Source of the DNA: Actinomycetes bacterium
GTDB lineage: Bacteria > Actinomycetota > Acidimicrobiia > Acidimicrobiales > SZUA-35
Direction: 5' to 3'
DNA: 20,631 bases
NCBI GenBank assembly: GCA_024227975.1
Contig: JAAETV010000456.1
Coordinates: 1-20,631 of the forward strand
Made by a program: the position numbers and the translations under genes. The notes below the pieces were generated by a model. That model was not told where the DNA came from, searched no databases, and saw nothing but the letters and a program-made list of their open reading frames with translations. Shown here piece after piece: positions 15,403 through 20,631 of this stretch. Each line of letters begins with the position of its first letter. Position 1 is the first letter of the stretch.

Positions 15403-15471
15403 ACGGCCGTGGTGACCGATAGCCGGATCACTAGGGTCTCCGGATCCGCCCGCCACTTCAGATCGGCCAGT

Positions 15472-15490
15472 TGAGGTTAGGTACTCCTAA
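15472..15490 (+). promoter_or_regulatory. DtxR/IdeR-like iron box upstream of feoA
   Basis: TGAGGTTAGGTACTCCTAA matches 14 of 19 positions of the DtxR/IdeR consensus TWAGGTTAGSCTAACCTWA. The left half is nearly perfect and the outer right CCTAA is intact. It lies 22 bases before the feoA ATG, over the expected -35 region, so an iron-loaded DtxR-family repressor could block transcription. I counted the match by hand; no binding data are implied. Confidence 0.65.
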
Positions 15491-15500
15491 TGCATCCGGT

Positions 15501-15506
15501 TAGACT
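15501..15506 (+). promoter_or_regulatory. Putative -10 element giving a leaderless feoA transcript
   Basis: TAGACT fits TANNNT and ends six bases before the feoA ATG at 15513, so transcription would begin at or next to the start codon. No ribosome site is visible for feoA, which agrees with a leaderless message as is common in actinobacteria. The -35 is not clear. Confidence 0.4.
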
Positions 15507-15512
15507 CGCATT

Positions 15513-15788
15513 ATGGATCTGGCCATGGGCAGCGAACCCACCAACGAGACGGATTCACGGCGTCTCACGTCGCTCGCAGACCTGGATGCGGGCGTGAGAG
15601 CACGCATCGTCGAGATCAGAGCTGGCAACCGTATGACTCGGCGTTGCCTGGCTCTCGGGCTCAGGGTTGGTGCTGAGCTGACGGTCTCGCACAAGCGCGG
15701 CCGGGGTGTTGTCGCGGCCAGCGACGGCAACCGCGTCGCTCTCGGCGCCGACACGGCTGAACGGCTGCTGGTCGAGCGTCTCGACTGA
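15513..15788 (+). CDS. feoA: FeoA ferrous iron transport accessory protein
   Basis: This 91-residue cytoplasmic protein has the SH3-like fold of FeoA. The core from TSLADLDAGVRARIVEI through MTRRCLALGLRVGAELTVSHKRGRGVV to NRVALGADTAERLLV follows the family pattern of leucine- and glycine-rich strands ending in the conserved A-x2-L/I segment. The first 20 or so residues are an extra polar tail. FeoA binds FeoB and is needed for full Fe2+ uptake. The TGA overlaps the feoB ATG by one base. The gene sits directly behind the iron box at 15472-15490, so it is probably repressed when iron is plentiful. A second in-frame ATG 15 bases downstream is possible but lacks a ribosome site. Confidence 0.9.
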   Translation: MDLAMGSEPTNETDSRRLTSLADLDAGVRARIVEIRAGNRMTRRCLALGLRVGAELTVSHKRGRGVVAASDGNRVALGADTAERLLVERLD

Positions 15789-18157
15789 TGGGTTGTGCCG
15801 ACTGTGGTGGACGCCTAGCGGTTGCGATCGACGATCACGAGCTCACCGTGGCGCTGGGCGGCAACCCAAACTGTGGCAAGACAGCTCTCTTCAACGCGCT
15901 CACCGGCGTCCGCCAACGCACCGGCAATTGGCCCGGCGTGACCGTCGACCGCAAGGAAGGTCGATTCGAGACCAACGACCGCAGGATCAATGTGGTCGAC
16001 CTGCCGGGCACCTATTCCCTCGATGCGGCGACGTTGGACCAGCAGATCGCTCGGGACTACCTGCTCTCCCACGACGCGGATGTGCTGGTCAACGTGGTCG
16101 ACGCGTCGAATCTCGAGCGCCACCTCTACCTGACGGTACAGCTCCTCGAGATGAACCTCCCCCTTCTGGTGGCGCTCAACATGGTCGATGTGGCGGCCAA
16201 GCGAGGTATCACGATCGATGCAGACGAACTGAGCTCGGCTCTGGGATGCCCGGTCGTTCCAGTGGTGGCGGTCAGCGGCCACGGCACCGATCAGCTCAAG
16301 GCTCAGATCGACATCACGGCAACTTCACACTGCCACTGCGGTTTTTCGCTAGCCCACAGTGAGCCCGTCGAGGAAGCTGTCGCCGCCCTTGAACCGCTGG
16401 TGGCAGCCCATGCCGACGAGGTTGACGCCCGCTGGCTCACCCTCAAACTGCTCGAGAACGACCCTTGGGCCCATGACATCGTCGGTCCAGAGGTTGGGGC
16501 AGCGGCGGCGGCCTGGCAGGTCTCGATCGAGGCAGAGGCAGGTGAAGAGGTCGACATTCGGATTGCCGACGAGCGCTACAGCCACGCTCATGCCTTGGCC
16601 CAACGGGCCACCAGGCGGACGAGCTCTCCTGCTGGCAACCTCTCCGACCGCGTCGACCGCTTCGTGCTTGACCGTTTCTGGGGCGTACCCATCTTCTTGG
16701 CTGTGATGTACGCCATGTTCATGTTCACCATCAACATCGGTGGTGCATTCATCGACTTCTTCGATGGTGTCGCCGGGGCCGTCTTCGTTGACGGCTTCGG
16801 CAACGCTCTCGATTCAATCGGTGCAGGGGGATGGCCTCGGGTCCTACTGGCAGACGGCGTCGGCGGTGGCATGCAAGTGGTGGCCACTTTCATCCCCATC
16901 ATCGCCGCGCTCTACCTGTTTCTGTCCATCCTCGAAGACAGTGGCTACATGGCCCGGGCAGCGTGGGTGATGGACCGGTTCATGCGCTCCATCGGCCTAC
17001 CGGGCAAGGCGTTCGTACCCATGATCGTCGGCTTCGGCTGCAACGTACCTGCGGTGATGGCCACGCGGACGCTGGAATCCGAGCGCGAGCGAAAGCTCAC
17101 GATCCTGATGAACCCGTTCATGTCATGCGGCGCCCGCCTTCCCGTGTACGCCCTCTTCGCCGCTGCGTTCTTCCCCAGAAACGGCCAGAACGTTGTCTTC
17201 GCGCTGTACCTGATCGGCATCTTGGCCGCCGTCGTCACGGGCATGATCATGAAGCGCAGCCTGCTGTCCGGTGAGAGCGAGGGCTTCATGATGGAGCTCC
17301 CCTCGTATCACCGGCCGACCCTCAGGGACATCGCCCTGCACACGTGGGACAGGGTGAGGTTGTTCGTGCGTGAGGCCGGCAAGGTCATCGTGGTCATGGT
17401 CCTCGCCCTGGCCGTATTGAACTCGGTCGGCACCGACGGCTCATTGGGCAACGGGAACACCGACGCCTCAGCGTTGAGTGCCGTGGGACGCTCCATCTCG
17501 CCCGCGTTCTCACCCATGGGGATCGAGGAGGACAACTGGCCGGCCACGGTTGGAATCTTCTCAGGCGTACTGGCCAAGGAGGTCGTCGTCGGCACCCTCG
17601 ACGCCGTCTACACCAATCTCGCCGCCCAGGACGCGGGCGAGGCCATCGACGACGAGTCCTTCAGCTTCTGGGCTGCGATCGGCGACGCAGTCGCCACCGT
17701 TCCGACCAATCTGCGTGAGGTTGCCGGCAGCATCGCCGACCCCCTCGGTCTTGGGGTCGGCGACGTCGACAGCACCGAGGTGGCGGCAGATGAACAGCAG
17801 GTCAGCGAGGGCACCTTCGGCGCCATGGCTGCCCGCTTCGACGGCCGCATCGGCGCCTTCGCCTACCTGCTGTTCATCCTGCTCTACTTCCCCTGTGTAG
17901 CCACGATCGGTGCCATTGTGCGAGAAGCCGGAAGGGGATGGGCGCTGTTCGTGGCGCTCTGGACCAGTGGTGTCGCCTACTACGTAGCGACGGTCTTCTA
18001 CCAAGGAGCGACCTTCAGCCAACACCCTCTCGGATCAGCACTCTGGATCGGGGCTCTGACTACCGGAGCAGTTGCCGTTGTCCTCGGACTCCGGGTGTGG
18101 GCTGGCCAGAGAGATCCATCGGCCGCGCAGAACGAGCTCGTGGGAGTGGACCGCTGA
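15788..18157 (+). CDS. feoB: FeoB ferrous iron transporter
   Basis: This 789-residue inner-membrane protein imports Fe2+. The N-terminal GTPase domain has G1 GNPNCGKT (25-32), the switch region NWPGVTVDRKEG, G3 DLPG (71-74) and G4 NMVD (131-134). A helical spacer follows to about residue 270. The membrane part has two Gate-type repeats. Clear segments include VPIFLAVMYAMFMFTINIGG, VVATFIPIIAALYLFLSIL, FALYLIGILAAVVTGMIM and FAYLLFILLYFPCVATIGAI. The conserved GCNVPAVMATRTLESERERK and MNPFMSCGARLPVYA hold the cysteines expected in the pore. A CADCGG at residues 3-8 and CHCG near 182 are extra cysteine sites that could bind iron. It is translationally coupled to feoA and to the small gene behind it. 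The length is usual. Confidence 0.96.
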   Translation: MGCADCGGRLAVAIDDHELTVALGGNPNCGKTALFNALTGVRQRTGNWPGVTVDRKEGRFETNDRRINVVDLPGTYSLDAATLDQQIARDYLLSHDADVLVNVVDASNLERHLYLTVQLLEMNLPLLVALNMVDVAAKRGITIDADELSSALGCPVVPVVAVSGHGTDQLKAQIDITATSHCHCGFSLAHSEPVEEAVAALEPLVAAHADEVDARWLTLKLLENDPWAHDIVGPEVGAAAAAWQVSIEAEAGEEVDIRIADERYSHAHALAQRATRRTSSPAGNLSDRVDRFVLDRFWGVPIFLAVMYAMFMFTINIGGAFIDFFDGVAGAVFVDGFGNALDSIGAGGWPRVLLADGVGGGMQVVATFIPIIAALYLFLSILEDSGYMARAAWVMDRFMRSIGLPGKAFVPMIVGFGCNVPAVMATRTLESERERKLTILMNPFMSCGARLPVYALFAAAFFPRNGQNVVFALYLIGILAAVVTGMIMKRSLLSGESEGFMMELPSYHRPTLRDIALHTWDRVRLFVREAGKVIVVMVLALAVLNSVGTDGSLGNGNTDASALSAVGRSISPAFSPMGIEEDNWPATVGIFSGVLAKEVVVGTLDAVYTNLAAQDAGEAIDDESFSFWAAIGDAVATVPTNLREVAGSIADPLGLGVGDVDSTEVAADEQQVSEGTFGAMAARFDGRIGAFAYLLFILLYFPCVATIGAIVREAGRGWALFVALWTSGVAYYVATVFYQGATFSQHPLGSALWIGALTTGAVAVVLGLRVWAGQRDPSAAQNELVGVDR

Positions 18158-18384
18158 TGCTGTCGACGATCAGGCAGTACCTCGAACAGCGGCAGACTGC
18201 CAGCCTGGCCGACATCGCCCGTCACCTGGACGCGGATCCAGATGCCGTCCGCGGCATGATCGATCACTGGGTCCAGAAGGGCAAGGTCAGCGAGATACCG
18301 GTTGCTTGCGGTACCTGCACCCAGTGCGACCCCACCACCATCGCGACCTACCGCTGGTTGGGCTCCGTAGGCTCGTCGAGATGA
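18157..18384 (+). CDS. feoC: FeoC-like winged-helix protein with a cysteine cluster
   Basis: This 75-residue protein starts at an ATG overlapping the feoB stop (TGATG). Residues 1-48 form a winged-helix pattern: MLSTIRQYLEQRQTASLADI, then ARHLDADPDAVRGMIDHWV and KGKVSEIP. After it comes C51-x2-C54-x2-C57, the place where FeoC proteins carry cysteines for an oxygen-sensitive iron-sulfur cluster. The classical protein has four cysteines and only three are visible here. In enterobacteria FeoC protects FeoB from FtsH. Whether that holds in this organism is unknown. A longer frame to 17938 is antisense-like in composition, and feoB occupies it in another frame. Confidence 0.8.
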   Translation: MLSTIRQYLEQRQTASLADIARHLDADPDAVRGMIDHWVQKGKVSEIPVACGTCTQCDPTTIATYRWLGSVGSSR

Positions 18385-18788
18385 CAGATACCATCGGCCG
18401 GCCAACCGGCGGCTGTCTGTGCGGTGGCGTGACCTACGAGACACACCATCCGCTCCACCGGGTCCTCCAGTGCCACTGCTCGAACTGTCGACGGACATCG
18501 GGCAACTTCGTCGCCGCAGTCCGTTCAGCAAGCGACGAACTCGTGATCAACGATCCAGCTGACCATCTCCGCTGGTACGACCTCGAGTACGCCAGCTACG
18601 GGTTCTGTGGAAGGTGCGGCTCCACACTGTTCTTCCGGTCTGCCGAGCGTCAGGACATCACGAGCGTGATGACCGGGACCCTGGACGATGCCACAGATCT
18701 GATGGTCCATGGAGTCTGGTTCGCCGCCGATGCCCAGCCCCACAACACGCTGCCGCCCAACGTCCCCCACTACGACGGCAACGGCTAG
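18381..18788 (+). CDS. GFA-family (glutathione-dependent formaldehyde-activating enzyme-like) zinc protein
   Basis: This 135-residue protein carries the zinc-binding pattern of the GFA/CENP-V superfamily: GCLCGGVTYE near residue 11, CHCSNCRRTSG (about 31-41) and FCGRCGSTLFF (about 72-82). These give seven cysteines for two zinc sites. GFA founding members were linked to glutathione-formaldehyde adducts, but most relatives have no proven activity, and actinobacteria usually use mycothiol instead. The ATG overlaps the FeoC-like stop in an ATGA motif, so it is the last member of the feo operon and may share its iron control. The frame is open further upstream, but the family start is at this ATG. 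Confidence 0.85.
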   Translation: MTDTIGRPTGGCLCGGVTYETHHPLHRVLQCHCSNCRRTSGNFVAAVRSASDELVINDPADHLRWYDLEYASYGFCGRCGSTLFFRSAERQDITSVMTGTLDDATDLMVHGVWFAADAQPHNTLPPNVPHYDGNG

Positions 18789-18859
18789 CTCGGTCGGATG
18801 AGTCCACCGCGCAAGGATCGTTCACCACGGGTTGTGGCTGCCTCCTTCTTCCCTCTGAC
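18789..18859. other. Convergent intergenic gap
   Basis: These 71 bases lie between the plus-strand GFA gene and the minus-strand crotonase gene. I looked for a two-way terminator and saw no stem with a T-tract, only a pyrimidine-rich stretch near 18842-18858. Confidence 0.4.
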
Positions 18860-19675
18860 TCAACCGTCGTCAGCCGGCGTCGAGCGCTCGACGGCCTCTC
18901 GGAGCTCTGGTCCGAAGAAGTTGAGCAACTCCAAGGCGCCTGAGTAGTCCATAGCGGTGATGCCACCGAGGCGGAGCCATTGGTTCAGGGCCTTCTTGGT
19001 GTAGCGGATTGCGTAGGCCGGGCCGGTCGCCAGCCTCCGGGCATAGTCCATTGCGGTTGGGAGTACGTCGGCGCTGGGAACAGACAGGCTGACGAGTCCG
19101 ATTCGTTCGGCTTCTGATCCGGTGACGGGGTCGGAGGTGAGTAGGTAGAGCTTCGACTTGGCCATGCCGCAGAGCAACGGCCAGATCATGGCTGCGTGAT
19201 CGCCGGCGGCCAGGCCCATGGCAACATGCGGGTCGACAAGCTCAGCGTCATGGGCCGCGATGGAGATATCGGCCAGGAGAGCGATAGCGAGCCCGCCTCC
19301 CGAGGCTGGCCCGTTTATGGCTGCGACGATGGGCTTGTCGAGCTCAACCATCCGATAGACGATGTCGAGCCCCTCTTTGGACAACCGTTGAATGAGCTCA
19401 AAGGTTGTTTCCTTGTCGATACCAGGGAATGCCTTCAACCCCTGGATGTCGGCGCTGCAATAGAACTCGTCGCCTGCTCCGGTAACCAGGATGGCCTTCA
19501 CGTCGTCGTCATCGCCGAGTCGAGTCCAGATGGTCGAGACCTCTTTGTGGACCTCGGCCTGGCGCCTCCCGGCCGATCCAGCAACGGGGATCTCGACGAC
19601 CGCGACCCCTTCTTGATCAACGGTGATACCTAGACTCGTGTAGTCGCTGTAGTCAGCCATACCACTCGCAGCCAT
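18860..19675 (-). CDS. Crotonase-fold protein (enoyl-CoA hydratase/isomerase family) lacking both hydratase glutamates
   Basis: This 271-residue protein clearly has the crotonase fold. AILVTGAGDEFYCSADI (61-77) holds the first oxyanion-hole loop, and VAAINGPASGGGLAIALLAD (117-136) the second. DAELVDPHVAMGLAAGDHAAM follows. In rat enoyl-CoA hydratase the two catalytic acids lie in GGGCELA and GQPEILLG; here the same places hold A130 and H150. D159 in AAGDHA may be the acid used instead. It is therefore probably a different crotonase, such as an isomerase, hydrolase or decarboxylase, not a simple hydratase. The start at 19675 has a weak GAGA eight bases upstream. The ATG at 19660 (MADYSDYTS) is an equal choice. 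It runs alone between convergent and tandem neighbours. Confidence 0.88.
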   Translation of the reverse strand: MAASGMADYSDYTSLGITVDQEGVAVVEIPVAGSAGRRQAEVHKEVSTIWTRLGDDDDVKAILVTGAGDEFYCSADIQGLKAFPGIDKETTFELIQRLSKEGLDIVYRMVELDKPIVAAINGPASGGGLAIALLADISIAAHDAELVDPHVAMGLAAGDHAAMIWPLLCGMAKSKLYLLTSDPVTGSEAERIGLVSLSVPSADVLPTAMDYARRLATGPAYAIRYTKKALNQWLRLGGITAMDYSGALELLNFFGPELREAVERSTPADDG

Positions 19676-19748
19676 CGCTCAGTTCTCGATCACCCACCAC
19701 CGCGAGAATAGTAGGCATTCCCTTGGTAACCCCACCGCGGCCGGTGCC

Positions 19749-20631
19749 CTATTCGGTGAGGGTCGAAACGCTGTCGGGGGTAGGGATCGACGAGTCGATG
19801 ATCTCCGCTCCAGGCGCATCACCATCCCAGCTGGTCCAGGTGGTGATGCGGTCTCGGCCGGCCCGCTTCGCTTCGAGGAGGGCCTGGTCGGCGTGGCCGA
19901 CCAGTTCGTCGAAGTCGATGGCGGAACCGGAGCCCGCTACTCCGAAGCTGATCGTGAATGGTGGCGTGGTGCCTTCGGCCAGCATCTTCTGCAGTGATTC
20001 GCGTACGCGTTTCAACGATTGGACGGCATCGGTGACCGAGCTCTCAGAGAAGAAGATCACGAACTCCTCACCGCCCCAGCGGGCAATCAGATCGGTGTCG
20101 CGAACCGCCGACTGAAATGCCTTGGCCAGAATGCGCAGGGCTCGGTCGCCTGAGTCATGGCCATGGGAGTCGTTGAGCCTCTTGAAGTGATCGATGTCGC
20201 CGTAGGCGACAACGGACCGGGATTCCCGGTGGAACCGCTTCGATGCTTCGTTCTCGAAGCTCCGGCGATTCCTGAGTCCCGTGAGTGGATCCGTGGCCGC
20301 TTGTGACTGGGATTGTGCGAACGCTCGGATTACTCCAAGCCGATCACCGGTCTGGGATCCGATCGCTTCGAGGGTGGCGACGACGGGCGAAGTCGGGGGT
20401 TCATCAGCCAGTCCTGTCGCATGGAGCACGCCGACGGTCTGGCCTGTGATGCTGACCGGGACGCATGCCGCGCTACACCGCTCGAGCCCGGGCCTGTCGC
20501 GGAGATAGGGACAGGCCCAGAACGCGCCACTGTCTTCGAACACGAGGCTCGTGCCACGTCGAACCGCAGCGCAGTCACTAGGCTGCATGACGTTGCATCC
20601 GGGGCGCTTGTCGTTGGGCTGAACGGCAACA
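19749..20631 (-). CDS. GAF-GGDEF diguanylate cyclase, 5' end outside the window (partial)
   Basis: The frame is open through the right edge, so the N-terminus is missing. The visible 293 residues begin inside a GAF-like sensor domain with five cysteines in about 50 residues (GCNV, SDCAAV, WACPYL, RCSAACVPV) and end it at VGVLHATG. A helix leads into a GGDEF domain. Numbered from the internal Met at 20588, TDPLTGLRNRR is at 99-109, the metal-binding DIDHFKRLND at 131-140, and the active loop GGEEF at 172-176. RDTD (163-166), five residues before GGEEF, is an intact inhibitory I-site. It should make cyclic di-GMP from GTP and be product-inhibited. The polar tail after the domain is about 30 residues. 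The signal sensed is unknown. Confidence 0.92.
   Translation of the reverse strand, partial: VAVQPNDKRPGCNVMQPSDCAAVRRGTSLVFEDSGAFWACPYLRDRPGLERCSAACVPVSITGQTVGVLHATGLADEPPTSPVVATLEAIGSQTGDRLGVIRAFAQSQSQAATDPLTGLRNRRSFENEASKRFHRESRSVVAYGDIDHFKRLNDSHGHDSGDRALRILAKAFQSAVRDTDLIARWGGEEFVIFFSESSVTDAVQSLKRVRESLQKMLAEGTTPPFTISFGVAGSGSAIDFDELVGHADQALLEAKRAGRDRITTWTSWDGDAPGAEIIDSSIPTPDSVSTLTE

Noticed and set aside
15421..15445. Inverted repeat (CCGGA ... TCCGG) after the corrinoid operon as a terminator
   Set aside because: The arms are only five bases with an 11-base loop and there is no T-tract, so it is not convincing.

Overview
The window looks like chromosomal DNA from a GC-rich actinobacterium, possibly of the Acidimicrobiia type. 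The organism call is inference. It rests on GC-rich coding, many GTG starts, dense ATGA and TGATG gene overlaps, an LCP-family glycopolymer transferase, a DtxR/IdeR-type box in front of feoA, and a probable DUF3516-type helicase tail at the left edge. I see no insertion sequence, phage gene, tRNA, rRNA or CRISPR array. Genes are tightly packed and no gap exceeds 150 bases.

Layout. (1) Positions 1-139 hold the tail of a plus-strand gene. It converges on a long minus-strand block (8826 down to 165). (2) Read in its own direction, that block is thiamine pyrophosphokinase, an LCP protein, UDP-glucose 6-dehydrogenase, UDP-glucuronate decarboxylase, three GT4 glycosyltransferases, and an RfaE/TagD-like nucleotidyltransferase. 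The two UDP-sugar enzymes make UDP-glucuronate and UDP-xylose. The GT4 enzymes would assemble a glycan and the LCP protein could attach a glycopolymer to the cell wall. (3) A plus-strand acyl-CoA dehydrogenase (8933-10087) stands alone, divergent from the thiamine gene. (4) Positions 10236-15402 hold a five-gene corrinoid methyl-transfer operon: UroD-like methyltransferase, DUF1638 protein, B12-binding corrinoid protein, [2Fe-2S]/ASKHA reductive activase, and a methyltetrahydrofolate:corrinoid-type methyltransferase. (5) Positions 15513-18788 hold a ferrous iron operon: feoA, feoB, a FeoC-like protein and a GFA-family zinc protein. A DtxR/IdeR-like box lies at 15472-15490. (6) The right end carries a minus-strand crotonase-fold protein lacking both usual hydratase glutamates, and a GAF-GGDEF diguanylate cyclase whose 5' end lies outside the window.

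How the genes work together. The most interesting unit is the corrinoid operon. It has all parts of a three-component demethylase that moves a methyl group from an unknown methylated compound, through a cobalamin protein, to tetrahydrofolate. The activase would rescue cobalamin oxidised to Co(II). This gene set is best known from anaerobic acetogens and methanogens. A UroD-like methyltransferase feeding a folate-linked acceptor also recalls the aerobic chloromethane CmuA/CmuB pair. The substrate cannot be read from the sequence. Four sampled lines inside the operon have 55-60% GC against 62-68% in three sampled lines outside it, which hints at acquisition.
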